From assembly GCA_003564775.1 (NCBI GenBank), contig PXEI01000196.1, forward strand, positions 1-9,471: 9,471 nucleotides of DNA, read 5' to 3'. The notes beneath the pieces are model-generated. The model saw nothing but the letters and a program-made list of their open reading frames with translations. It was not told the DNA's origin and ran no database searches. Origin of the DNA: Spirochaetaceae bacterium (GTDB lineage Bacteria > Spirochaetota > Spirochaetia > DSM-27196 > SLAA01). Both the position numbers and the translations under genes were made by a program. How positions within the stretch are numbered: position 1 is the stretch's first letter; each line of letters opens with the position of its first letter. Below, piece after piece: positions 1 through 6,180 of this stretch.

Positions 1-1498
1 ACTTCTCGGCTGCTGGAATGAACTCATGGGGATTAATGATGTTTCCCTTGGTATCCTTGAGCCGAAGAAGTATTTCCAGCTTTTCCGGAAAGTTTCCGTG
101 CAGCGCTACAATGGGTTGCCCGTACAGCACGAAACGGTCTTCTTCTATCGCTTTTGTCAGGCGGGATATCCAGTGCATTTCACCACGACGCTGAATGAAG
201 GTATGGTCAGCGACCTCGTAGACCTTGATCATGTTACCACCGCGCTCTTTCGCGACGTAGCAGGCGTCATCGGCGGCAGCAATAATCTCGTGTACGTCTT
301 CGTCGGTATGACGAATCGGTACCAGTCCGACGCTTCCTGTAATATTGAAGACGTGCATGTTCCAGATGAACTTGCGTCTGAGAAACTCCAGAATTCGCTG
401 AGCGTACTCCATACCCTCGTCGAGCGAGCAGTCACGTATCACAGCGCCGAACTCGTCGCCCCCCATACGTCCAATGCTGTGCTTATCGGCTGGCATGTCT
501 TCGAAAAGCTGTTTCAGATCAAGCGATACCTGGCGCACTAACTCGTCACCCGCGAAATGCCCGCATACTTCATTGACAACCTTGAACTGATCGAGATCCA
601 GATAGATGTAGCTGTGTATCTGCTCTTCATCACGAGTGAAGTGAGAGATCTCTTCAAGCTTGGCAATGAACTCATGTCGGTTCAACAGGCCTGTCAGGTT
701 GTCGTGGCTTGCCTGGTACACAAACTGGGCTGACATGCGCTTGTACTCGGTCAGGTCATGAAAGGCGAAAATGCGTCCCTCAGACTTGCCATGTTCGGAG
801 TTGATTGCGGTTATGGTTCCGGAAATATGAACATGTGCGCCAGCACGGTTATGCAGCAGCACATCCTCAAAGCTGTAGAGAGATTGGTCACCATTTTGAA
901 GCAGTGTTGGAAGATCCAAAAGGGTATCACCTGCGCTGCCATAGAGCTTAAGAACATCACCAATCGGCATGCCGGCCGCATCTTCCTCTTTCCATCCAGT
1001 GAGCATTTCGGCAACCGGGTTCATAAACTGTACAGATGCCCGCTCATCTGTGGCAATGAGGCCGTCGGCGACGCCGTCGAGAATGGCTTGGAAGAGCCTT
1101 TCCTGCTTGAGTACCTTCCGGTCTACCGCACTCTTATACAAGGCAATGTTGATGGTCGAGTAGAGCTCACGTTCTTTGAAGGGCTTGAGAATGTAACCAA
1201 AGGGCTCTGTTTGTTTGGCCCGTTCAAGAGTAGCTTCGTCGGCGTAGGCTGTCAGGAATACGATCGGGACGCTTAGCTGCTGTTTGATTTTTGCGGCGGC
1301 ATCAATTCCGTCAATGTCTCCGGACAGCATGATGTCCATAAGGACGATATCCGGATGCAGACTGAGTGTGGTGTCGATAGCTTCCTGTCCGGTTGAAACC
1401 GTGGCAAGCACTTCGAATCCAAAAGCCTGGAGCCGACGTTGGAGGTCTAGAGCAATTATACGCTCATCCTCGACGATCAAAATGCGTGCGTCTACCAT
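1..1498 (-). CDS. Response regulator with receiver, PAS, GGDEF and (partial) EAL domains; 3' end outside window
   Basis: Open from an ATG at 1498 to the left edge (499 codons, no stop). Residues 1-120 form a CheY-like receiver: acidic E10/D11, phosphoacceptor D55 in LMDIML, T83 in FLTAY and K105 in LKPF. Residues about 133-250 look like a PAS sensor (ILDGVADGLIATDE, then FHDLTEYKR). Residues about 256-430 are a GGDEF diguanylate cyclase domain with intact G346-G-D-E-F350 and the upstream DLDQFK metal-site region (301-306). From about 442 an EAL phosphodiesterase domain begins; its signature reads E-I-L-L-R-L (475-480) and the window ends shortly after FIPAAEK. The protein probably makes and/or degrades cyclic-di-GMP in the cytoplasm in response to a partner histidine kinase that is not visible here. 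The RxxD inhibitory site expected five residues before GGDEF reads A-D-K-H. It lies behind the nqr operon, separated by a hairpin. Domain calls are firm; which enzymatic activity dominates cannot be told. Confidence 0.93.
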   Translation of the reverse strand, partial: MVDARILIVEDERIIALDLQRRLQAFGFEVLATVSTGQEAIDTTLSLHPDIVLMDIMLSGDIDGIDAAAKIKQQLSVPIVFLTAYADEATLERAKQTEPFGYILKPFKERELYSTINIALYKSAVDRKVLKQERLFQAILDGVADGLIATDERASVQFMNPVAEMLTGWKEEDAAGMPIGDVLKLYGSAGDTLLDLPTLLQNGDQSLYSFEDVLLHNRAGAHVHISGTITAINSEHGKSEGRIFAFHDLTEYKRMSAQFVYQASHDNLTGLLNRHEFIAKLEEISHFTRDEEQIHSYIYLDLDQFKVVNEVCGHFAGDELVRQVSLDLKQLFEDMPADKHSIGRMGGDEFGAVIRDCSLDEGMEYAQRILEFLRRKFIWNMHVFNITGSVGLVPIRHTDEDVHEIIAAADDACYVAKERGGNMIKVYEVADHTFIQRRGEMHWISRLTKAIEEDRFVLYGQPIVALHGNFPEKLEILLRLKDTKGNIINPHEFIPAAEK

Positions 1499-1509
1499 TC
1501 GGCCTACCT

Positions 1510-1539
1510 AAAAGCAGACCGCTCGTGAGAGAGCGGTCT
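1510..1539 (-). terminator. Hairpin terminator or attenuator after the nqr operon
   Basis: A perfect 9-bp inverted repeat, AGACCGCTC (1516-1524) and GAGCGGTCT (1531-1539), encloses a 6-base loop. Read on the minus strand the stem is followed by GC and four Ts (1513-1510). The short T-run suggests modest efficiency. It lies 18 bases downstream of the stop of the 153-residue gene and 17 bases upstream of the ATG of the c-di-GMP regulator, so it either ends the nqr transcript or attenuates read-through into the regulator. Confidence 0.7.
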
Positions 1540-1552
1540 ATTGTTGCTCAGC

Positions 1553-1567
1553 TGGAGTTATACTCCA
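1553..1567. repeat. Short palindrome at the stop codon of the last nqr-operon gene
   Basis: TGGAGT (1553-1558) and ACTCCA (1562-1567) form a perfect 6-bp inverted repeat around TAT. The TAA stop of the upstream gene (1558-1560) lies within it, and on the minus strand the centre reads TATAAC, which resembles a -10 box. It could be a minor hairpin, part of a weak promoter for the downstream regulator, or chance. Confidence 0.35.
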
Positions 1568-2019
1568 AGGACTCTTCGCATTGTATCCGGTTCCAGTCGA
1601 AAAGGGGAGCCTTTACCCTGAAGAAAGTGCCATTTTTCAAGGAGGTGAAGGGAGAGTTCGGAATACATGAGCCTGAGCCCTTTGTGTTCCGGCCCAACGG
1701 GCTCTACTACCGTGTTCATTTTACGAAAGATTCCGTCTTCAAAAGGTGAGGCAAGGTAGCCACGAGTTTCGTCGGTCTTTACGAGCCACTTCCCCTCGAC
1801 CGTCACCGGTTCACCCATTCCTCTGCGACCTGCCATGAGTAGCTCCCGGAGTCGCTCGCCGGTTTCCTCAAAGTCGAGTCCGGCCTGTGCCATGCGTTCC
1901 TCGTCTTCGGTAATGATCTCGATAATTGGCCGATGGTCGTCGCCGAGGAATCCTGATGCGGTGATAACACCTGGTTCCATGTTCTTCTGCGCTTTTTGAT
2001 ACTCAGGGGACATCTTCAT
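1558..2019 (-). CDS. Uncharacterised 153-residue soluble protein, last gene of the nqr operon
   Basis: I do not recognise the family. The ATG at 2019 has AGAGG seven bases upstream (minus strand); a second in-frame ATG two codons later is less well placed. The product has no cysteine, no signal peptide and no membrane segment, so it should be cytosolic and is unlikely to carry an Fe-S cluster. It is acidic in its first half (an ITEDEERMAQAG stretch near residues 36-47, then DFEETGERLRELL), with a Gly/Arg patch AGRRGMGE (63-70) and two tryptophans (GKWLV, EKWHF). The mix of short beta-like stretches and one amphipathic helix suggests a small globular domain. It starts 27 bases after the nqrF stop, with no terminator between, so it is probably co-transcribed with the sodium pump and could serve its assembly or regulation. 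That role is inferred from position only. Confidence 0.8.
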   Translation of the reverse strand: MKMSPEYQKAQKNMEPGVITASGFLGDDHRPIIEIITEDEERMAQAGLDFEETGERLRELLMAGRRGMGEPVTVEGKWLVKTDETRGYLASPFEDGIFRKMNTVVEPVGPEHKGLRLMYSELSLHLLEKWHFLQGKGSPFRLEPDTMRRVLGV

Positions 2020-2046
2020 GAGCGTACCTCTTTTTCCTTGGATGTC

Positions 2047-3171
2047 TTAGGCGAACTTATCAAAGTAAATTGCTTCCTCGGCCATGTCATTGTCACGCAT
2101 GACACTCATACAGGCATCAAGCATTCCGGGGCTACCACACAGATACCCTTCTTTTGGCGTCTCGGTAGAGATCTTTTCCTTGAGATAGTTATCAAGTACC
2201 TCGGTAATGAGCCCGGTAGCTCCTTGCCAGTCGGTCCCGGGTTCCGGTTCCGAAAGCGCGGGGACAAAGTGGAAGCGCTCGTACTTGGAGTCAAGTTCTC
2301 TGAGCTCATCCAGGTAGAACATGTCTTTTTCGGTGCGAGCGCCAAAAAAGTACCATATATCGCGTTTCTCAAATAGGCCGTTCTCAACCCCCTGGTAGAA
2401 AATGGATTTGAAGGGCGCCATCCCGGAACCACCGGCCACGCAGATCATGGTGGCTTCGGTGTCTCTCACGTAGAAGTCGCCGAAGGGCCCGACAATGTTG
2501 ATTTTCTCACCTTCTTTGAGACGTTCATGGACATAGGTAGTTACAATGCCACCGGGAACCAGACGGATGAGGAACTCAAGGTGGTTCTTGTCGCTGGGCT
2601 TGGAGGACATTGAGTATGCGCGTTGAGTTCGTTCTTTGATCTTGTCGTAAGGTGGCACCTCAAACTGGCCATACTGCCCGGCCCTGAAACTCACTTCTTC
2701 GTCTCCGAGGTTGACATAGACCTCTTTAATGTCGTGGGTAAGGTCTCGAATGCTCTCTACCGTGCCGCTGTACTTCTTAATGTTAAACAAGTACTCCGGG
2801 ACCTCAATGCCGACATCTGCCTTGAGCTTGATCTGACAGGACAGTCGAATGTTCTGTTCCATCTGCTTTTCATCAAGATAGGGGAGCTCGGTCGGCAGAT
2901 GTGGGCCGACATCACTGTTCACCTTAACCTTGCACTCACCACAACTGCCGCGGCCGCCGCAGGCCGAGGGGATGTAGATTCCACTCTCGGCGAGGGTTAC
3001 AAGCATGTTGGCTCCACCCTTGACGTCGAGCTTCTTGGAGCCTTGATTAATGTCAATTACGACATCGCCGTAGTCGTTTACGTAACGATCCGTGATAGAG
3101 ATCAGAGCTGCAAGACCTGCGCTCATGCCTGCAATTACCAGCGGCGCTACAAGAAAGGCTGTTGGATCCAC
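2047..3171 (-). CDS. nqrF: Na+-translocating NADH:quinone reductase subunit F (NADH-oxidising subunit)
   Basis: 374 residues, the electron entry point of Nqr: it takes a hydride from NADH to FAD and passes electrons to a [2Fe-2S] centre. Domains in order: one N-terminal membrane anchor (about 5-27); a plant-type ferredoxin domain with cluster ligands C71, C77, C80 and C112 (CX5CX2C plus a distal Cys); a ferredoxin-reductase FAD domain with R184-A-Y-S187 and a GQYGQF stretch; and a nucleotide domain with GGSGMAP (247-253) and CGSPGM (345-350). NqrF proteins are usually about 400 residues, so this is slightly compact but complete. The start is GTG at 3171 (GTG-GAT-CCA), placed five bases after AAGGAGG; an out-of-frame ATG two bases upstream of it is too close to that site. 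It lies 25 bases after nqrE. The ferredoxin-plus-reductase fusion marks the operon as Nqr and not Rnf. Confidence 0.96.
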   Translation of the reverse strand: MDPTAFLVAPLVIAGMSAGLAALISITDRYVNDYGDVVIDINQGSKKLDVKGGANMLVTLAESGIYIPSACGGRGSCGECKVKVNSDVGPHLPTELPYLDEKQMEQNIRLSCQIKLKADVGIEVPEYLFNIKKYSGTVESIRDLTHDIKEVYVNLGDEEVSFRAGQYGQFEVPPYDKIKERTQRAYSMSSKPSDKNHLEFLIRLVPGGIVTTYVHERLKEGEKINIVGPFGDFYVRDTEATMICVAGGSGMAPFKSIFYQGVENGLFEKRDIWYFFGARTEKDMFYLDELRELDSKYERFHFVPALSEPEPGTDWQGATGLITEVLDNYLKEKISTETPKEGYLCGSPGMLDACMSVMRDNDMAEEAIYFDKFA

Positions 3172-3176
3172 TCATT

Positions 3177-3183
3177 CCTCCTT
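3177..3183 (-). promoter_or_regulatory. Ribosome binding site that fixes the nqrF GTG start
   Basis: The minus strand reads AAGGAGG here, five bases before the GTG at 3171. The competing ATG at 3175 is out of frame and only one base from this site, so the GTG is the real start. Confidence 0.8.
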
Positions 3184-3196
3184 AGGAATTACGGGC

Positions 3197-3790
3197 CTAT
3201 TGTACCGGCAGCATACCGCCGAAGCCGATAAAGGCCATAGCCATAAAACCAATTGTAATAACCGTAATGCCGGGGCCTTTGAGCCCGGCTGGAACAGGTG
3301 CCTTCTCCACCCGACGCCGAATGGCGGCCAGAAGCATGATTGCAAGCCACCAGCCCAGCCCGGAGCCGAGCCCATAGGTCAAGGACTGTACAAAACTATA
3401 CTGCCGTATCTCCATGAAGAGCGAGACACCGAGAATTGCACAGTTGACCGTGATGAGAGGAAGAAAAATGCCTAAGGTTATGTACAGTCTGGGCGATACA
3501 CGGTCAATGATCATCTCAATGATCTGTACTATGGAGGCAATGACCACGATAAATATGATGTAGCGTAGATACTCAAGGCCCAGGGGCACCAGAACCAGGT
3601 TGTACACCACCCAGTTCATTCCGGCCGTAACAAAAAGTACGAGTGTGACCGCCAAACCCAGACCGTTGGAACTCTTCATGTCCTTGGAAATTGAGATGAA
3701 CGAGCACATCCCCAGGAAGTTTGCCAGGAGTATGTTGCTCGTGAAGATCGAGGCGACAAACAGCGCCAGAGGGTTAATTTCAGGGCTCAT
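3197..3790 (-). CDS. nqrE: Na+-translocating NADH:quinone reductase subunit E
   Basis: 197 residues, an integral membrane subunit with about six hydrophobic segments (roughly 8-33, 43-68, 75-95, 102-122, 133-160 and 172-193). C29 in FLGMC and C117 in VNCAILG lie where NqrE proteins hold the two cysteines that, with two from NqrD, ligate the iron centre in the membrane that relays electrons across the bilayer. The length matches the usual size of about 198. NqrE is the paralogue of RnfA, but the neighbouring NqrF decides for Nqr. Its ATG overlaps the nqrD stop in ATGA (3787-3790), implying translational coupling; GGAGA precedes the start by seven to eight bases. Confidence 0.95.
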   Translation of the reverse strand: MSPEINPLALFVASIFTSNILLANFLGMCSFISISKDMKSSNGLGLAVTLVLFVTAGMNWVVYNLVLVPLGLEYLRYIIFIVVIASIVQIIEMIIDRVSPRLYITLGIFLPLITVNCAILGVSLFMEIRQYSFVQSLTYGLGSGLGWWLAIMLLAAIRRRVEKAPVPAGLKGPGITVITIGFMAMAFIGFGGMLPVQ

Positions 3791-4401
3791 ACCGGCTCTC
3801 CTTGTTTAATCATAATGGACTTGGCGACCCAGATCAGGATACCAAGCAAGAAGAACGCACTTGGGGGCATTACCATGATAATCCAGGGTTCAAACGCGTT
3901 CGGCAGAACTTGGTACCCAAAAAGTGTTCCAAAGCCCAGCAGCTCACGGAAGAGAGCAATGGCCAACAGTACCCCCATATACCCCAGTCCGGATGTGAGG
4001 CCGTCCCAGAGCGATATCAAGGGTGGGTTTGACTGCGCGAAGGCCTCAGCACGCCCCATGATGATGCAGTTGGTAATGATAAGTCCAACGTATGGGCCAA
4101 GAGCACGACTAATGTCCGGTAGATACGCTCGCAGGAGTATATCTACGATTATTACGTAAAACGCAATAATGAGCGTCTGTACCATCATTCGTACTTTCCG
4201 CGGTATGAAGGTCTTAAGCAGTGAAACCGTAAGATTACTCATGGCGGTCACACCGACTACACCCAGGGTCATGATCCAGGTGTTAACCAAGAGGTTAGTG
4301 ACCGCAAGGGCTGAGCAAATTCCAAGCACCTGCATAAAAATTGGGTTGCTTGTCCAAACGTTCTCTTTAAGAATCGCGGTAGGTGTTGCTACATCACTCA
4401 T
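3787..4401 (-). CDS. nqrD: Na+-translocating NADH:quinone reductase subunit D
   Basis: 204 residues, a membrane subunit homologous to NqrE and inserted in the opposite orientation, with about six hydrophobic stretches. C29 (VLGIC) and C112 (ITNC) sit at the positions known in Vibrio NqrD as ligands of the intramembrane iron-sulfur centre shared with NqrE. The hydrophilic N-terminus (ATPTAILKENVW) and the IFMQVLGIC segment are typical of the family. It overlaps nqrC by four bases (ATGA, 4398-4401) and nqrE likewise, so nqrC, nqrD and nqrE form a translationally coupled trio. GGAGGT lies five bases before its ATG, inside the end of nqrC. Confidence 0.95.
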   Translation of the reverse strand: MSDVATPTAILKENVWTSNPIFMQVLGICSALAVTNLLVNTWIMTLGVVGVTAMSNLTVSLLKTFIPRKVRMMVQTLIIAFYVIIVDILLRAYLPDISRALGPYVGLIITNCIIMGRAEAFAQSNPPLISLWDGLTSGLGYMGVLLAIALFRELLGFGTLFGYQVLPNAFEPWIIMVMPPSAFFLLGILIWVAKSIMIKQGEPV

Positions 4402-5006
4402 CTTTCACCTCCGAGAACCGGAAGAACCTCTTCCAGGCTGGCGTTGATAATGCGTCTCATAGAAGTGCTTGTCCCGGTCGCACCGGTAATGCGGTCAATA
4501 CGGCCGCTGTCAGGGTCAAAGTCTCCCTCACCGGGCTGTTCATTGAGTTCTATGGTGCCGTCGATAATCTTTTTCTCCCGGAACTGGCGCTTGAACCAGT
4601 CTTCATCAATGCGGCCACCAAGTCCTGGGGTCTCATTATGCTCCAGGACCTCTATGCCCAAAAGGCGTTCACCGTCACTTTGGATTCCCAGGATGACACG
4701 GATGGTTCCCCACACCCCACCGCCAGATACTTCCTGTGCGTACCTGGTCTCACCGTCAAAATCCAGTTGTAAGAGCGATACACCGTTGTACTCAACCTCT
4801 TCCACGTTGTCAAAGATCTCGGCGACCTCTTGTTCAGTTTCATAGGGAACATCCATGGCTGTAAGAATGGCTCGTTGCCGCCGAATTTGTTGGTTGAAAC
4901 GTACCTGTTCTACCGTCATGGCGTTGGCGCCAGCAAGTAAGGCAACAAATATGAAGGCTACAACAAAGGTAAAAACAACCGTATAGACAAAGCTTTGCTT
5001 GTTCAT
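4398..5006 (-). CDS. nqrC: Na+-translocating NADH:quinone reductase subunit C (covalent FMN subunit)
   Basis: 202 residues. One N-terminal membrane segment (about 7-28) anchors an extracytoplasmic FMN-binding domain. The flavinylation motif reads T-G-A-T-G-T (174-179), followed by STSM; T179 should carry FMN through a phosphoester bond added by the transferase ApbE, which is not encoded in this window. The region LGIEVLEHNETPGLGGRI is the conserved FMN-domain segment of NqrC/RnfG. Canonical NqrC is about 255-260 residues, so this is a compact version. The ATG at 5006 is preceded by GAGGGAG, which overlaps the nqrB stop; the gap to nqrB is 12 bases. Confidence 0.94.
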   Translation of the reverse strand: MNKQSFVYTVVFTFVVAFIFVALLAGANAMTVEQVRFNQQIRRQRAILTAMDVPYETEQEVAEIFDNVEEVEYNGVSLLQLDFDGETRYAQEVSGGGVWGTIRVILGIQSDGERLLGIEVLEHNETPGLGGRIDEDWFKRQFREKKIIDGTIELNEQPGEGDFDPDSGRIDRITGATGTSTSMRRIINASLEEVLPVLGGER

Positions 5007-5018
5007 AGTGTACTCCCT

Positions 5019-5963
5019 CTATGCCTGCGCCGTGGCGTTGGTTGCTTTTTCCTTGGCCCGCCGCTTGAGGCCGTTAAAGATCTCATCTAACAGCGAGGCA
5101 AAGGTGTTACCGACCAACAGACCGAAACTGGTGCCTTCTGGAAAGTCGGCGAAGGTGCGCACCAGCACCGTGACTAAGCCTATAATAACGCCGTAAACAA
5201 ACTGGGAGTTGCTGTTTTTTGGAGCGCTTACCGGGTCGGTCACCATGAAAACAGTCACGTACATCACGCTTCCCGACATGAGTGCGTACTGCGGTACAAG
5301 AGTTGTCGAAACGCCGGTGTAGTACATGACTGCAGTGAATCCTGCGGCACTTACAAAGGTAGAAAGCATGAGTCGCCAGTTGGCTGTCTTGGTTACAAGC
5401 AGGTACGCCCCAGCCAGGACAATGAGAAGCACCGAGGCTTCACCCATTGAGCTGGCGTGAAAGCCGAAAAAGAGATCTCGTAGTGCTGGGAGTTGCCCCT
5501 CGGCAAGCATGCCCAGTGGGGTAGCTGCGCTCACCGCGTCGGCAGACATTGCTTCAGCCATATTTGCACCAAAGCCACCCGGTTCTGCCCGGCGCGTCAT
5601 GAGGATTCCCGGGAAGGATATCCAGATGAACATACGCCCTGCAATTGCCGGGTTAAAGATGTTGCGTCCGAACCCGCCGTAGATACCCTTGGCTATGGCA
5701 ACGGCAAACACAATACCAACAACCGCCGTCCAGAGCGGGATGGTGGCTGGAAGTGCCAGGACATAGATCCCACAGGTAACCAGTACCGCTTCACTTACCT
5801 TCTTGTTGCGGCTTTTCTCAATGATGTACTCGGTGAGAATACCAGCTGCAAATACAACCGCCGTGACCAGCACGACCCGCAGCCCGTATTGATATATAGC
5901 GAAGAGAAAGAGGGGCGAAAGGGCGTAGAGCACTCTTCGCATTATTGGTTGTTTCTGAAACAC
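5019..5963 (-). CDS. nqrB: Na+-translocating NADH:quinone reductase subunit B, short form
   Basis: 314 residues, a polytopic membrane subunit and part of the sodium channel and quinone-site region of Nqr. Family landmarks are GIYGGFGRNIFNPAIAGR (93-110), the FMN attachment segment S-A-A-T148-P-L, and VTDPVSAPKN (241-250) near the C-terminus. T148 is the expected covalent FMN site; the usual Gly before Ala-Thr is Ala here. Full-length NqrB is about 410 residues or more with FMN near residue 236, so the protein lacks about 90 N-terminal residues and resembles RnfD in size. The start is GTG at 5963, four bases after GAGGAGG; the next in-frame ATG (5942) has no ribosome site, and no in-frame extension is visible upstream. 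It is the first gene of the operon: no nqrA precedes it. An RnfD label is the alternative, but NqrF and the absence of RnfB/RnfC argue for Nqr. Confidence 0.9.
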   Translation of the reverse strand: MFQKQPIMRRVLYALSPLFLFAIYQYGLRVVLVTAVVFAAGILTEYIIEKSRNKKVSEAVLVTCGIYVLALPATIPLWTAVVGIVFAVAIAKGIYGGFGRNIFNPAIAGRMFIWISFPGILMTRRAEPGGFGANMAEAMSADAVSAATPLGMLAEGQLPALRDLFFGFHASSMGEASVLLIVLAGAYLLVTKTANWRLMLSTFVSAAGFTAVMYYTGVSTTLVPQYALMSGSVMYVTVFMVTDPVSAPKNSNSQFVYGVIIGLVTVLVRTFADFPEGTSFGLLVGNTFASLLDEIFNGLKRRAKEKATNATAQA

Positions 5964-5967
5964 GATT

Positions 5968-5974
5968 CCTCCTC
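5968..5974 (-). promoter_or_regulatory. Ribosome binding site of nqrB
   Basis: The minus strand reads GAGGAGG, four bases before the GTG at 5963. This supports the short NqrB being translated from its own start and not being a fragment of a longer frame. Confidence 0.75.
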
Positions 5975-6000
5975 AATGTGGTTCTTAAAATTATTTCATT

Positions 6001-6051
6001 TTTTGGGGTACGGCTCCCGCGATGTGTAGCTGACGTTCCCGCGCCCCAAAA
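6001..6051 (-). promoter_or_regulatory. Candidate structured leader RNA of the nqr operon
   Basis: In the transcript (minus strand) UUUUGGGG (6051-6044) can pair with CCCCAAAA (6008-6001), a perfect 8-bp outer stem. Directly inside, CGCG (6043-6040) can pair with CGCG (6022-6019), leaving a bulge of about ten bases only on the 3' side and an 18-base terminal loop. The element CGCGGGA occurs twice (6043-6037 and 6021-6015). No U-run follows the outer stem, so it is not an ordinary terminator; the nqrB ribosome site is about 27 bases further on. A stem, one-sided bulge, stem layout before a sodium-pump operon is compatible with a small riboswitch or a protein-binding leader. I cannot assign a known class. 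Confidence 0.45.
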
Positions 6052-6053
6052 GT

Positions 6054-6059
6054 AATATA
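6054..6059 (-). promoter_or_regulatory. Putative -10 box for the nqr operon
   Basis: The minus strand reads TATATT. The expected start point six or seven bases on would be around 6047-6048, right at the outer stem of the leader RNA. No good -35 box lies 16-18 bases upstream (AATACT or CAATAC), so the promoter may need an activator. A second A/T-rich hexamer, TATACT (6077-6072), lies just upstream as an alternative. Confidence 0.4.
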
Positions 6060-6083
6060 GTGTGGTGGAAAAGTATAGTATTG

Positions 6084-6097
6084 GGTTCTTGCGAACC
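6084..6097. promoter_or_regulatory. Palindrome between divergent promoters, possible operator
   Basis: GGTTC (6084-6088) and GAACC (6093-6097) form a perfect inverted repeat around TTGC. It sits about 40 bases upstream of the presumed nqr start, near the place of the missing -35 box, and about 40-50 bases upstream of the presumed rightward start. This is a natural place for a dimeric regulator. With five-base half-sites, chance cannot be excluded. Confidence 0.35.
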
Positions 6098-6111
6098 TTG
6101 GTGCCTATCGT

Positions 6112-6140
6112 TTTGTTTTTCCTACCGCTATTGTTACATT
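6112..6140 (+). promoter_or_regulatory. Putative rightward promoter for the flavin-protein/pdh block
   Basis: TG-T-TACATT (6132-6140) fits an extended -10 element, with a weak T-rich -35 (TTTGTT or TTGTTT, 6112-6118) at 16-17 bases spacing. The start would be near 6147, giving a leader of about 127 bases before the ATG at 6274. Confidence 0.35.
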
Positions 6141-6148
6141 AAGGTAGT

Positions 6149-6180
6149 TGTTCTCACAAGACCGGAAGAACAGTTTCTTG
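6149..6180 (+). repeat. Interleaved inverted repeats in the leader of the flavin-protein gene
   Basis: TGTTCT (6149-6154) is complementary to AGAACA (6167-6172), and CAAGA (6157-6161) to TCTTG (6176-6180). The two pairs interleave, so they could form alternative hairpins or a pseudoknot at the very start of the presumed transcript. The stems are short, so this is weak. The rest of 6181-6261 shows nothing I can name. Confidence 0.25.

Noticed and set aside
26..1276. Open frames on the plus strand at 26-541 and 758-1276
   Set aside because: They lie opposite the receiver-PAS-GGDEF-EAL gene, resemble no protein family and have no suitable ribosome sites.
2623..3231. A 202-codon open frame on the plus strand
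   Set aside because: It is antisense to nqrF, whose full set of Fe-S, FAD and NADH motifs proves the minus-strand reading.
2047..5963. Interpretation of the operon as Rnf (rnfD, G, E, A)
   Set aside because: The terminal gene is a ferredoxin plus FAD/NAD reductase fusion (NqrF), and no RnfB or RnfC is present. The short NqrB remains the only Rnf-like trait.
5493..6029. A 178-codon open frame on the plus strand over nqrB and its leader
   Set aside because: It mirrors the nqrB coding sequence, is rich in Cys and His as typical of shadow frames, and has no family resemblance.
6022..6035. AGCUACAC in the nqr leader, recalling the preQ1-I riboswitch
   Set aside because: The flanking stem and the A-rich tail with its conserved downstream pairing of preQ1-I are missing, and the downstream genes are unrelated to queuosine.
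6084..6097. LexA (SOS) box
   Set aside because: The Gram-positive-type LexA box is GAAC-N4-GTTC; here the half-sites are in the opposite order (GTTC-N4-GAAC).
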